In this document: positions 8,057 through 17,294 of the stretch, piece by piece
Layout: the number at the start of each line of letters is the position of its first letter
Position numbering within the stretch: the stretch's first letter is position 1
Position numbers and translations under genes: made by a program
Notes under the pieces: generated by a model
Databases searched by the model: none
The model's input: only the letters and a program-made list of their open reading frames with translations
What the model was told of the DNA's origin: nothing
Source: D2472 sp964275585
GTDB taxonomy: Bacteria; Pseudomonadota; Gammaproteobacteria; Magnimaribacterales; D2472
Assembly (NCBI GenBank): GCA_964275585.1
Contig: CAXYCJ010000015.1
Span: 124,001-188,000, forward strand
Reading direction: 5' to 3'
DNA length: 64,000 nt

Positions 8057-10046
8057 ATGGGGCATCATAGGTCCTGGATACATCGGAACTGCATTTGCTC
8101 ATTCAATTCAGCGTGCGAGTAACTCAGAGTTAATTAGCGTTTTTGGAAGAAGCAAAGAAAAAACCAATCATTTTGCTAATTTATTTAATCTACAGTCCTT
8201 TGATTCTTTGGAAGACTTCATATCCTCAGATGAACTAGATGCGGTATATGTCGCAACGCCTCACAGCGATCATTTTATTTATGTTTTGGAGGCAATTAAA
8301 AATAATAAACACATTCTTTGTGAGAAACCTTTAACGATGAATGCTTATGAAAGTATGATCTTATTAGACCTTGCTCAATCATCTAAAGTGTTTTTGATGG
8401 AAGCATACATGTACAGGACTCACCCTCAGACTTTAAATATATTAAATAATTTAAACTTACTAAAAAAGGCGGATAAAAAAATACTAATCGAAGGCTCCTT
8501 TGGATTCAAAGCAGATATTGCTAAAGATCATCGCCTGAGAAATCTAGCTCTTGGGGGAGGAGCCATCTTAGATGTAGGATGTTATCCACTGTCTATGAGT
8601 AAGTTAATTGCTGGTTACTTGCAAGGCCTCCCTTTTGCAGAGCCAAAAAGCATCGAGGCTACTGGAAGAATTGATGAAACTGGAGTAGATCTTCAATCAG
8701 AAGCCCGTTTAGTATTCTCAGATACCATCGACGCTAAGATAAGCTGCGCCATTGATGAAGAGCTTGCAAATACTTTGATAATTTCCTGCGGGGAAATTTC
8801 AATCACTGCAACCGATCCATGGCATTGTGGTCAGTTTCAAAATGGAAATTCATCTATAACTATTTCTAACGGATCAGGTTTAGTGCAAGAGATTCCTTTC
8901 GAAGATGATCTTGGGCTTTTTACTAGAGAAATTGAACATGCCTCCAGTTGTATTCTTAAGAAAAAAATTCAATCAGATTTTATTACCCATTTAGATACTC
9001 AGAGTAATATGTTTTGGCTGGATCAGTGGAGACAGAAGATGGGCATCGTATGCCCAAAAAACTCTATCAAATATTCTCCAATACTAGAATCACATGCTTT
9101 TTTAAATCAAAGATCTAGACTTCACAGCCTTGCAATACCAGGGTTAGATAAATTGGGATCAAGGCTGGCTTTTGGCTGTGACAACCAAACATCCGACGTC
9201 CATGCATTCACAATGTTTGATAATTTTTATGGATCTGGAGGTAGAATTTTTGATACTGCTTATATTTATAACAATGGAATGGGCGATAGATATCTTGGGC
9301 AGTGGATAAACTCAAGGCAGTTGGAGCAAGAAGTTATAGTGCTTGGTAAGGCTGCGCATACCCCTGAATGCAAGCCTGAATTTATTAGGCCACAAATAAT
9401 AGAGTCGTTAGATCGCCTGAAAATAAAAAAATTAGATATTTTTTGCCTGCATAGAGATAACCCTGATGTTCCCGTATCAGAATTCATTGATGCATTAACA
9501 GAGATTAAAAAAGAAGGTTTGATAGATGTAATTGGTGCATCAAATTGGGAGCTTGTTCGCTTTTCTGAGGCTCGAGATTATGCTCTCAAGGAAGAGAAAG
9601 AACCTTTTACAGTTCTGAGTAATAATTTTAGCTTGGCAGAGATGATTGAACCTGTGTGGCCGGGTTGTGTGGGTATGAATGATACATACATAGAGTATCT
9701 TATTGCAGAGAACATAATGCTTGTTCCTTGGTCTAGCCAAGCAAGAGGGTTTTTTATCAAAAAAAAAGAGGTCATGTCTAGCGAGCATTTTGCTAACCCA
9801 AGCTTAGATGAGGAAATGAGAGTTTGGCATTATGAAAAAAACCTTAAAAGACGCAAGAAGTGTTTTGAGTTAGCCTCACAAAAAAATGTTCAGCCTATTC
9901 AAATTGCTCTCTCATATGTTTTGCACAAATCTCCATTAATCTTTCCTTTGGTTGGACCAAGAACAATTTTCGAGACTAATAGCTCTATCCAGGCTTCGCA
10001 ACTTAAACTAACGGATCAAGAACTTCTTGAACTTGCTCAAGGTTAA
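8043..10046 (+). CDS. Gfo/Idh/MocA dehydrogenase fused to an aldo/keto reductase
   Basis: A single 667-residue frame with two complete oxidoreductase domains. Residues 1-330 are a Gfo/Idh/MocA-type NAD(P) dehydrogenase: WGIIGPGYIGTAFA Rossmann loop near 6-19, the family EKP triad at 94-96 (ILCEKPLTMN), and the GGGAILDVGCYPL motif of the C-terminal sheet. Residues from about 355 are an aldo/keto reductase with the tetrad in order: Asp and Tyr in FDTAYIYNNG, Lys in VLGKAAH, His in FCLHRDNPD. Both usually act on sugars or polyols. It starts 14 bases inside the symporter gene and its 3' end overlaps the convergent GH3 gene by 44 bases. No sign of a stop or frameshift at the junction, so it looks like a true fusion. 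Confidence 0.87.
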   Translation: MQKIKWGIIGPGYIGTAFAHSIQRASNSELISVFGRSKEKTNHFANLFNLQSFDSLEDFISSDELDAVYVATPHSDHFIYVLEAIKNNKHILCEKPLTMNAYESMILLDLAQSSKVFLMEAYMYRTHPQTLNILNNLNLLKKADKKILIEGSFGFKADIAKDHRLRNLALGGGAILDVGCYPLSMSKLIAGYLQGLPFAEPKSIEATGRIDETGVDLQSEARLVFSDTIDAKISCAIDEELANTLIISCGEISITATDPWHCGQFQNGNSSITISNGSGLVQEIPFEDDLGLFTREIEHASSCILKKKIQSDFITHLDTQSNMFWLDQWRQKMGIVCPKNSIKYSPILESHAFLNQRSRLHSLAIPGLDKLGSRLAFGCDNQTSDVHAFTMFDNFYGSGGRIFDTAYIYNNGMGDRYLGQWINSRQLEQEVIVLGKAAHTPECKPEFIRPQIIESLDRLKIKKLDIFCLHRDNPDVPVSEFIDALTEIKKEGLIDVIGASNWELVRFSEARDYALKEEKEPFTVLSNNFSLAEMIEPVWPGCVGMNDTYIEYLIAENIMLVPWSSQARGFFIKKKEVMSSEHFANPSLDEEMRVWHYEKNLKRRKKCFELASQKNVQPIQIALSYVLHKSPLIFPLVGPRTIFETNSSIQASQLKLTDQELLELAQG

Positions 10047-12462
10047 TCTTAGTTTGTAAATGCATGGTTGCTGCTGAAGACCCAATTAAGATCTCATAAG
10101 AGCCCTTTCTTATTTTCCAACTTTTAGTATTGATGTCCCAATATGAAAAATTTCTTGGAGTTAACTTAATCTCAATGTCTATGCTTTGCTTGCTCTCAAT
10201 AGATTCTTTTGCAAAGCCTTGCAGTGTTTTCACAGGCTCGCTCTCATCTGCATTTTGAAATGCTACATAGCATTGAGCCGTCTCTGCGCCGACAACGTCT
10301 CCAGTATTTTCAACAATAAACTTGCAAGACACTTCCATGTTGTCGTGAACATGCACTGTAAGATTGCTGTAATAAAATTGGGTGTACGACAACCCATGAC
10401 CAAATGGAAATAATGCTTTAATAGCCTTTCTTTCATACCACTTATAGCCCATTAGGAGCTTCTCGTTGTAATGCATTTGTTGATTTTGGCCTGGGTAGAA
10501 TTGATAAGCAGGGGTGTCAGAAATATTTTTTGGAAATGATGTTGGTAATTTGCCGGAAGGGTTAATTTCTCCGGTGAGCACATCCGCTAAAGCATTCCCA
10601 AATTCTTGACCTGCAAACCATGTCTGAATAATAGCTTTTGCATTCTCAACCCATGGCATCTCAACTGGTGATCCAGTATTAACGACCACGGTGGTGTTTT
10701 GATTAGCCTCCAAGATTGCACTTATTAATGTATCTTGATCTGCAGGCAAATTAAACTCTGCTCTATCATTTCCTTCTGTTTCCCAATCAGAGTTAGTTCC
10801 CACCACTAAGATCACCTGGTCTGCATCGCTGGCAAATTTAACAGCCTCTTTAAATAAATCAACTGCATCCGGTGCTTGGCAGCCTATGAATACTGCTGGA
10901 AAGCTTCCTTCAAAATAATACTGCATTTCTATGCTATAGGTTCTTCCTTCTTGTAAATCTATCAGACCTTTTTTTGAAGCTGAACCAAAGGTAAAAAACG
11001 CTTCTCCTGGTTCTACGTTGTCCCAATTATCAATAAGCTCATTACCATCAACAAATAATTTACATTGACCAATTCCAAAAATTTCAAACTCATGATTGCC
11101 AGAAATATCTGGCGTGTATTCACAAGAAAATTTCACAGAAACATTAGGCCTTTCTTGTTTTGAAATAACTTCTTTTGCGAAACCTTCAAAGACCCAAAAT
11201 TTATTTCCAATGAGATGCTCTTTCATAATGAGCTTTTCCTCAAAGTTATTTCCATCAAAATATTCAACCAAAAAACCCTGGCCATCATTTGTCAGATTCT
11301 CATTCAGCCTTGGAAGATATTTATGGGTATGGCACCCTTTTGCGTATGCAATCTCCACTTCCGGACCGAGCCTATTTTTTAGTGCCTCCAAGGGATGTAC
11401 TTGATAATGCGCCTTAAGGCTGGCGCTTCCTCCGCCTATGATTTGGGCCTCTTTTGCATTTGGCCCAATAATTGCTAATTTTTGAATATCTTTTTTAAGT
11501 GGCAAGAGGCCTTCATTTTTAAGAAGCACCATGCCATCTCCGGCAGCTTTCCTAAGAAGTTTTCTATGTGCCGGGTTATCAATTGCCTCTTCTGGAGTAA
11601 AATTAGGCTTCTCAAATCGTTTAGAGAATTTAGCAACACTTAAAATTCTCTTAACTTTATCGTTAATTAGCTCCTCATCTACTTTTCCATTTCTGATAGA
11701 GGCGATTAAACTTTCACCCCAAACATTTCCAGGTCCTGGCATTTCTAAGTCTAAGCCACCATTCGCATTCTCTTCGGTTTCTAGGGCTGCACCCCAGTCA
11801 CTGACTACATAACCATCAAAACCCCATTCTTTTTTTAGAATTTCCACTAATAATTCCTGATGAGAGCTGCAATAAATATTATTGAGCTTGTTATATGCAC
11901 TCATCACGACTTTAGCATTGCCTTGCCTAACACCCATCTCAAATGGCAGCAGATAGATCTCTCGAAGACTGCGCTCATCAATATTTGAGCTGATCGCATG
12001 TCTATTAAATTCTGTGTCATTGCCAACAAAATGTTTTAAACAGGCAGCCACATTCTTTGATTGCACTCCTTTAACATATTGAACTGCAATTTTGCCAGTC
12101 AAGAATGGATCTTCAGAAAAACTTTCAAAATGCCTGCCACCAAGAGGGTGCCTGTGAATGTTTATTGTTGGCCCTAGGAGCACATCAACATCTTTTGCAT
12201 TTGCCTCTTCGCCCAAAGCAATCCCAAGCTGTTCAATGAGATTAAGATCCCACGATGAACCTATTGAAATAGCGCATGGAAAGCAGGCAGACGTTTTACC
12301 TGAACTCGAGTCACCTCTAACTCCATTGGGGCCATCAGACATTTTAATGCTTGGAATATTCGCATGATCAATCTTATTTGTGTACCAAGAATTAAAGCCA
12401 CTAAGCACGGAAACCTTTTCTTCCAAAGTAAGCTTACTAACTATTTGCTCTGTATCTGACAT
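10003..12462 (-). CDS. Glycoside hydrolase family 3 with PA14 insert (beta-glucosidase-like)
   Basis: An 819-residue GH3 enzyme that removes terminal beta-linked sugars. The N-terminal barrel carries LGPTINIHRHPLGGR near 96-109, KHFVGND near 143-149 and the nucleophile Asp222 in VVSDWGA. The second domain has LLKNEGLLPL, and a PA14 carbohydrate-binding insert spans about residues 385-525 (starts GFLVEYFDGNNF). The C-terminal fibronectin-III-like domain follows GHGLSYTQF. No signal peptide, so hydrolysis probably occurs in the cytoplasm after import by the nearby GPH symporter. It is divergent from the TauE permease gene. Confidence 0.9.
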   Translation of the reverse strand: MSDTEQIVSKLTLEEKVSVLSGFNSWYTNKIDHANIPSIKMSDGPNGVRGDSSSGKTSACFPCAISIGSSWDLNLIEQLGIALGEEANAKDVDVLLGPTINIHRHPLGGRHFESFSEDPFLTGKIAVQYVKGVQSKNVAACLKHFVGNDTEFNRHAISSNIDERSLREIYLLPFEMGVRQGNAKVVMSAYNKLNNIYCSSHQELLVEILKKEWGFDGYVVSDWGAALETEENANGGLDLEMPGPGNVWGESLIASIRNGKVDEELINDKVKRILSVAKFSKRFEKPNFTPEEAIDNPAHRKLLRKAAGDGMVLLKNEGLLPLKKDIQKLAIIGPNAKEAQIIGGGSASLKAHYQVHPLEALKNRLGPEVEIAYAKGCHTHKYLPRLNENLTNDGQGFLVEYFDGNNFEEKLIMKEHLIGNKFWVFEGFAKEVISKQERPNVSVKFSCEYTPDISGNHEFEIFGIGQCKLFVDGNELIDNWDNVEPGEAFFTFGSASKKGLIDLQEGRTYSIEMQYYFEGSFPAVFIGCQAPDAVDLFKEAVKFASDADQVILVVGTNSDWETEGNDRAEFNLPADQDTLISAILEANQNTTVVVNTGSPVEMPWVENAKAIIQTWFAGQEFGNALADVLTGEINPSGKLPTSFPKNISDTPAYQFYPGQNQQMHYNEKLLMGYKWYERKAIKALFPFGHGLSYTQFYYSNLTVHVHDNMEVSCKFIVENTGDVVGAETAQCYVAFQNADESEPVKTLQGFAKESIESKQSIDIEIKLTPRNFSYWDINTKSWKIRKGSYEILIGSSAATMHLQTKINLEQVQEVLDPLV

Positions 12463-12503
12463 AGGTTAATCTTAATTTATTAAATAATAAAAACACACTT
12501 TTT

Positions 12504-13217
12504 ATGTCAATAGAGTTTATTGCCTTTTTTGCAATTCTTTCTTTTCTAACCTCTTTGCTAACTTCTATTTTTAGTGTTGGCGGGGGTTTAATAATGCTTG
12601 TTGCCCTTGCTCAGTTTTTTTCACCCGCAACCTTAATTCCACTGCATGGATCTATCCAGCTTGCTAATAATTTCTCTAGAACCCTTGTGTACCGAGAGTT
12701 TTTTCAGTGGAGTCTTATAAAAAACATTGTCATCTCGACAATGCTAGGTGCTTTTATTGGAATCTATTTATTTGGAACCCTTCCTGAATATTTATTACTT
12801 ATGTTAATTGCTGGCACAATTCTTTTTTTAACATGGGCTCCTCTGGATAATTTTATTCTCCCCATCATGAAAAATGATTGGTTTTGCGGTTTGATTTCAG
12901 GCTTTGCAGGAATATTTGTTGGAGCTAATGGCCCATTAGTCACCGCATACCTAAGAACTAAAAATTTGTCTCCAGAGGTCCTAGTGGCAAATCATGGAGC
13001 AATTATGATTTTTCAACACGGGGTCAAAATTATCTTATTTACATCATTTCTTAACTTCAAAATCCTGGATTACCTTCTCTTTATCTCAATTTTAGCTGCC
13101 ACTGGGTATGCTGGAGCAAATTTAGGCAGAAGATTGATTTCTACGATTTCATTTGAAAGTTTTAATATTGCCCTAAAAGCATTGCTGACATTTCTCGCAT
13201 TCTCATTATTTTTTTAA
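12504..13217 (+). CDS. TauE/SafE (TSUP) family membrane transporter
   Basis: A 237-residue membrane protein with about eight hydrophobic segments in two homologous halves. The TSUP signatures are visible: FLTSLLTSIFSVGGGLIMLV in the first helix pair and the paired FAGIFVGANGPLVTAYL in the second half, plus LHGSIQLANNFSR after helix 2. Family members move sulfite, sulfoacetate or related organosulfur anions. Nothing in the neighbourhood fixes the substrate. The gene is monocistronic and shares a 41-base divergent spacer with the GH3 gene. Confidence 0.85.
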   Translation: MSIEFIAFFAILSFLTSLLTSIFSVGGGLIMLVALAQFFSPATLIPLHGSIQLANNFSRTLVYREFFQWSLIKNIVISTMLGAFIGIYLFGTLPEYLLLMLIAGTILFLTWAPLDNFILPIMKNDWFCGLISGFAGIFVGANGPLVTAYLRTKNLSPEVLVANHGAIMIFQHGVKIILFTSFLNFKILDYLLFISILAATGYAGANLGRRLISTISFESFNIALKALLTFLAFSLFF

Positions 13218-13290
13218 TGAAACTTTAACTTGAGTGCATTCGTATAAAAAAATTCGTACAATAAATTATGTTTAATAAAGTGACATTAAT

Positions 13291-14178
13291 ATGAAATTAA
13301 TAGCAGGGTTATTTGGACTTCATAACTTCTATGAAGGAGATATAAATTCATACATTGATATTGCTCAGTCAGCAGAAGAGATGGGGTTTCATGGGGTGAG
13401 CTTGACTGACCATGTTGTCATGGGAAAGAATCTTCATAAATATCCTTTCGGGTCGTTTCCACTTCCTTCGGAAGCACCATGGTACGAACCATTAACAGTT
13501 TTAACCATGATCGCATCACACACCCAAAAATTACATCTAGCAACAGCTGTTTTAATTGTGCCACTTCGAAACCCAGCCTTGCTTGCAAAAACTGCAGCTA
13601 CTATTGATATGATCTCAAAAGGTAGATTGGAGCTAGGAGTTGGCATGGGATGGCAGGCTGAAGAGTATCATGTAGCTGGAGTTCCATTTGAGCAAAGGGC
13701 TGAAATATTTTGGGAGACATTAGAAATATGCCAGTTATTATGGAAGGAAAGTCCCGCTTCCCATAATGGCAATATATATACATTTGAAGATATTTGGTGC
13801 CAACCGCAACCATACCAAGGTGCAGATCTGCCCTTGATGTTTGGCCTTAAAATGACTGTAAAAAATGCAGAGAAAATATCTCAGATTGGACATGGCTGGA
13901 TTCCAATCAAAACAGATGCAGAGTTTATTTCATCTGGAAAAGAGTTACTTGAACAAGCCTTCAAAGCTAATAATAGAGAGGAAGGACCCAGGATAAGAGG
14001 GCAGCTGCCCACACAAATGGACAGCTCTGGAGTTCCAAGCCTTGATCTGACTTTAAAAGAACTAGAAAACTCTATTTCAGCTGGGCTGACTGAAGTTGAA
14101 ATTTTTCCTATCAATTTTGTTCGCTCCAAAGATGACATAATCCCTGTACTGAAAGCTATCAGTGAATTAAAGGGCTAA
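13291..14178 (+). CDS. Luciferase-like (LLM) flavin/F420-type oxidoreductase
   Basis: A 295-residue TIM-barrel protein of the bacterial luciferase superfamily, closest by eye to the TIGR03619-type F420-dependent group: SAEEMGFHGVSLTDHV, LTMIASHTQKLHLATAVLIVPLRNP, and KTAATIDMISKGRLELGVGMGWQAEEY. The last motif is the flavin/deazaflavin-binding turn. Whether it uses FMN or F420 cannot be decided here; no F420 biosynthesis gene is present in the window. Its stop codon abuts the next gene, a SnoaL-like protein, so the pair is probably one operon. Confidence 0.85.
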   Translation: MKLIAGLFGLHNFYEGDINSYIDIAQSAEEMGFHGVSLTDHVVMGKNLHKYPFGSFPLPSEAPWYEPLTVLTMIASHTQKLHLATAVLIVPLRNPALLAKTAATIDMISKGRLELGVGMGWQAEEYHVAGVPFEQRAEIFWETLEICQLLWKESPASHNGNIYTFEDIWCQPQPYQGADLPLMFGLKMTVKNAEKISQIGHGWIPIKTDAEFISSGKELLEQAFKANNREEGPRIRGQLPTQMDSSGVPSLDLTLKELENSISAGLTEVEIFPINFVRSKDDIIPVLKAISELKG

Positions 14179-14187
14179 GTGAAAGTA

Positions 14188-14685
14188 ATGTTATTAAATG
14201 GAAGGAACAAAGCAATAAGAGAAACTATTTTTCTATTTCTATTAACCCCAGCATTTTTTTTAGGAGCAAATGAAATGGAAGTGAACAATGAAGCGAAGAA
14301 AGTTATCTACCAATATGCTGAAATTATTGACTCTAGAAGATTTGATGAATTAGATTCGATTATGTGGCCTGATTTTTCTATGTCCGGCGGCTATGATTTA
14401 AATGGAATAGATGGGTTTATGGGAGCAATGAATTATTTAGTTGCAACATATGATAAAACCATGCATTTCATTGGAAACGTTGACGGCAAATGGGATGGAA
14501 ATATTTATCGTGGCAAAACTTATTGTATAGCCAGTCATATATTTGTTGAGGATGGCAAGAGCAAAAAGATGGATATGGGAATAATTTATGAAGACACTCT
14601 CGAGCGAAGAGGCGACAGTGTTAAATTTGTTAATAGAAATTTTAATTTGCAATGGCAAAAAACAGAACTTCTAGATTCGCAATAA
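14188..14685 (+). CDS. SnoaL-like / NTF2-fold protein
   Basis: About 165 residues with a cone-shaped NTF2-fold core: EAKKVIYQYAEIIDSRRFDELDSIMWPDFSM, then GIDGFMGAMNYLV and HFIGNVDGKWDG, ending in RNFNLQWQK. A GTG at 14179 directly abuts the upstream stop; the ATG at 14188 is preferred here, and a start at 14272-14274 would remove a hydrophobic N-terminal segment (about IFLFLLTPAFFLGA) that could be a signal sequence. The family includes hydroxylases, cyclases and non-catalytic folds, so no reaction is assigned. It is co-oriented and contiguous with the luciferase-like gene. Confidence 0.65.
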   Translation: MLLNGRNKAIRETIFLFLLTPAFFLGANEMEVNNEAKKVIYQYAEIIDSRRFDELDSIMWPDFSMSGGYDLNGIDGFMGAMNYLVATYDKTMHFIGNVDGKWDGNIYRGKTYCIASHIFVEDGKSKKMDMGIIYEDTLERRGDSVKFVNRNFNLQWQKTELLDSQ

Positions 14686-14699
14686 TTTTGCTTTAAAAG

Positions 14700-14732
14700 T
14701 TTGCTTGAGCAAAGCTCGAAAAGTAATATAAT
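14700..14732 (+). promoter_or_regulatory. Probable sigma-70 promoter and overlapping palindrome of katG
   Basis: A -35-like TTGAGC (14705-14710) and a perfect TATAAT (14727-14732) are separated by 16 bases. The -35 box lies inside the inverted repeat TTTGCT-TG-AGCAAA (14700-14713), followed by a second short GAGC-AAA-GCTC repeat (14707-14717). An inverted repeat covering the -35 is a common operator position. It does not resemble the OxyR consensus as I remember it. This is the best promoter seen in the window and leaves a leader of about 75 bases before katG. Confidence 0.6.
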
Positions 14733-14814
14733 ATTTACAAAGTATCAATCACCTCAGCTTTTTAATAAGCGGGTAACAAATTTAATATTTCATTTTATCT
14801 AGGAGTAAATGACT

Positions 14815-16947
14815 ATGAGCAATAACACTGAAGGTAAATGTCCGGTAATGCATGGAAGCCTCTCTAGTAACAGTTCTACTGGCACATCAAATAAAGATTG
14901 GTGGCCTAATCAATTAAATCTTAATATTCTTCATCAGCATGACCATAAAAGCGATCCCATGGATGAGGGTTTTGATTATGAGGTAGAGTTTAAGAAGCTT
15001 GATTACCAATCCTTAAAGCAAGACCTTAACGATTTAATGACTGATTCGCAGGATTGGTGGCCGGCAGATTATGGTCACTACGGACCATTTTTTATCCGCA
15101 TGACTTGGCATGCTGCAGGAACATACAGAACTGGTGATGGAAGAGGGGGTGGAGGAACTGGCGCACAGCGTTTTGCACCTCTTAATAGCTGGCCAGATAA
15201 TGGAAACTTAGACAAAGCAAGAAGATTGCTTTGGCCAATCAAGCAGAAATATGGAAAACAAATTAGCTGGGCAGATCTTTTGATCTTGGCTGGAAATGTG
15301 GCTATTGAATCAATGGGCGGAAAGACATTTGGTTTTGGTGGGGGTCGACCTGATATTTGGGCGCCTGAAGAAGACATTAACTGGGGAGCTGAAAAAGAGT
15401 GGTTGACCAATGAGAGATACACTGGTGAAAGAGATTTAGCTAATCCTCTTGGGGCTGTGCAGATGGGCTTAATCTATGTAAATCCTCAAGGCCCTGATGG
15501 GGATCCAAATCCCCTTGCAAGTGCAATAGATATTCGAGAAACATTTGGCCGCATGGCAATGAATGACGAAGAAACAGTTGCGCTTGTTGCAGGAGGCCAT
15601 ACTTTTGGTAAAGGCCATGGTGCTGGACCCGATAGCAATGTAGGCACCGAACCAGAGGGTGCGGAAATGGAAGAAATGGGGTTTGGCTGGACCAGCTCTT
15701 ATGCTTCAGGTAAAGGCAGCGATGCAATTACAAGTGGTTTTGAAGGTGCTTGGACTGCTAACCCTACCCAGTGGGATAATGGATATTTTGATCTATTGTT
15801 TGGCTATGAATGGAAGCAAGTGACTACTCCTGCTGGAGCTATCGTTTGGCATGCAATTGATCCTAAGGAAGAAGATCTTGCTCCTGATGCGCAAGATTCA
15901 TCTGTCAAAGTCCCAACTATGATGACAACAGCTGATATGGCTCTGCGCGAAGATCCAATTTATAACAAAATATCAAAACGTTTTCATGAGAACCCGGAAG
16001 AATTAGCGGACGCATTTGCACGAGCTTGGTTTAAATTACTGCACAGAGATATGGGTCCTATTGGTAGATATCTTGGACCAGAAGTTCCTGCAGAGGAGTT
16101 AATTTGGCAGGATCCTGTTCCTGCGGGAAACGCTGGATATGATGTTGAGTCTGTTAAATCTAAACTTTCTGAGAGCGGTTTAACAATTCAAGAAATGGTT
16201 GAGACTGCTTGGGCTAGTGCTTCTACTTTCAGAGGCTCTGATATGAGGGGTGGCGCTAATGGTGCAAGGATTCGTTTAGCTCCACAAAAAGACTGGGAAG
16301 CTAATAAACCTGAGCAATTAGCACGTGTTCTAGATGTCTATGAGGGCATTGCCTCAGATTCAGGTGCATCTATGGCTGATATCATCGTGCTTGCTGGTAA
16401 CGTCGGTCTTGAGAAGGCATCCGGTTTAACAGTGGACTTTACTCCTGGAAGAGGAGACTCATCTCAAGAGCAAACAGACATAGAATCCTTTGAGGTATTA
16501 GAGCCTGTTGCTGATGGCTTTCGAAACTTCCAAAAGGCTTCATCCACTATGCCTGCTGAAGAGATGATGCTTGATAAGGCTCAATTATTAGGTCTTACAG
16601 CTCCTGAAATGACTGTTCTATTAGGTGGCATGAGATCTCTAGGAATTAGCAATGATGACCATGGTATTTTTACCAATGATTCAGAAAAACTAACCAATGA
16701 TTACTTTGCAACGCTTCTTGATATGTCTGTGCAATGGAAGCCTAGTGGTTCTGGGAAATCATTTGACGGCATGGATCGTGTATCTGGTAAAAAAATTAGG
16801 ACTGCTTCAAGAGTCGATCTTGCATTTGGTTCTAACTCTCAACTTAGAGCTATAGCAGAGGTATATGCTAGTAGTGATGCGCAAGATAAATTCTCCAAAG
16901 ACTTTGTTTCAGCTTGGAATAAAGTAATGAATAACGATCTTATCTAA
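14815..16947 (+). CDS. katG: Catalase-peroxidase KatG
   Basis: Haem enzyme that dismutates H2O2 and oxidises organic donors. About 710 residues in two duplicated peroxidase domains, near the usual 720-740. The active N-terminal domain shows the distal R-x-x-W-H site (FIRMTWHAAGTYRTGDGRGG), the proximal haem His in AGGHTFGKGHG, and the NPLGAVQMGLIYVNPQGPDG loop whose Tyr joins the Trp-Tyr-Met adduct. The second, haem-less domain starts near NAGYDVESVKSKL. An AGGAG at 14801-14805 is 9 bases before this ATG but only 3 before the ATG at 14809; this start (MSNNTEGKCPV) also matches family N-termini. It has its own promoter and a strong terminator. Confidence 0.97.
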   Translation: MSNNTEGKCPVMHGSLSSNSSTGTSNKDWWPNQLNLNILHQHDHKSDPMDEGFDYEVEFKKLDYQSLKQDLNDLMTDSQDWWPADYGHYGPFFIRMTWHAAGTYRTGDGRGGGGTGAQRFAPLNSWPDNGNLDKARRLLWPIKQKYGKQISWADLLILAGNVAIESMGGKTFGFGGGRPDIWAPEEDINWGAEKEWLTNERYTGERDLANPLGAVQMGLIYVNPQGPDGDPNPLASAIDIRETFGRMAMNDEETVALVAGGHTFGKGHGAGPDSNVGTEPEGAEMEEMGFGWTSSYASGKGSDAITSGFEGAWTANPTQWDNGYFDLLFGYEWKQVTTPAGAIVWHAIDPKEEDLAPDAQDSSVKVPTMMTTADMALREDPIYNKISKRFHENPEELADAFARAWFKLLHRDMGPIGRYLGPEVPAEELIWQDPVPAGNAGYDVESVKSKLSESGLTIQEMVETAWASASTFRGSDMRGGANGARIRLAPQKDWEANKPEQLARVLDVYEGIASDSGASMADIIVLAGNVGLEKASGLTVDFTPGRGDSSQEQTDIESFEVLEPVADGFRNFQKASSTMPAEEMMLDKAQLLGLTAPEMTVLLGGMRSLGISNDDHGIFTNDSEKLTNDYFATLLDMSVQWKPSGSGKSFDGMDRVSGKKIRTASRVDLAFGSNSQLRAIAEVYASSDAQDKFSKDFVSAWNKVMNNDLI

Positions 16948-16969
16948 TTTACTAGTTTAGTATTATTAT

Positions 16970-16999
16970 AAAAAGGGCTCGAAAGAGCCCTTTTTATTA
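16970..16999 (+). terminator. Rho-independent terminator of katG
   Basis: A perfect 11-base-pair stem (AAAAAGGGCTC, 16970-16980, with GAGCCCTTTTT, 16985-16995) closed by a GAAA tetraloop and running into a T-rich tail. It begins 23 bases after the katG stop. The stem flanks are A and T runs, so it could also stop transcription arriving on the minus strand from the 54-residue ORF. Confidence 0.93.
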
Positions 17000-17082
17000 T
17001 TTCAAGGAGCCTGAAGATTGTAAAAATTGTTAATTTAAATTTTTATCTAGTGAAGCCATCTCTATTTTAAAATTAAATTAGC

Positions 17083-17247
17083 CTAGTAATGAGGAGGCCT
17101 CTCATAATCAACTGGCGGAAAATTAAATTTTTTACTTTCTGAGTCAGTCTTGTCTTCCTTTTTTTTATATTTGGATATTACATCAGCTGCATCATCTACC
17201 GCAGATGGCAGATCATTATTCTCATCATCTAATTTATTATTTCCCAT
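17083..17247 (-). CDS. Small acidic 54-residue hypothetical protein
   Basis: A 55-codon ORF (ATG to TAG) encoding MGNNKLDDENNDLPSAVDD at its start and ending FNFPPVDYERPPHY. It is hydrophilic, acidic in the first half with a Lys/Glu/Asp-rich middle, and has no membrane segment. It fills most of the otherwise empty 381 bases between katG and coaD and is divergent from coaD. No family recognised. A TATACT hexamer lies 5 bases upstream of the ATG, compatible with a leaderless transcript. Confidence 0.4.
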   Translation of the reverse strand: MGNNKLDDENNDLPSAVDDAADVISKYKKKEDKTDSESKKFNFPPVDYERPPHY

Positions 17248-17294
17248 AACCCAGTATAATTTTTTTTATCAGTTTACATAACCCATTCAATATT

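Noticed and set aside
13239..13260. Direct repeat ATTCGTA in the spacer before the luciferase-like gene
   Set aside because: Two copies of a 7-base AT-rich word in a short spacer are easily due to chance.
15078..15727. Long antisense frames inside katG
   Set aside because: Shadows of a strongly coding GC-biased gene; composition is Pro/Leu/His-rich and unlike proteins.
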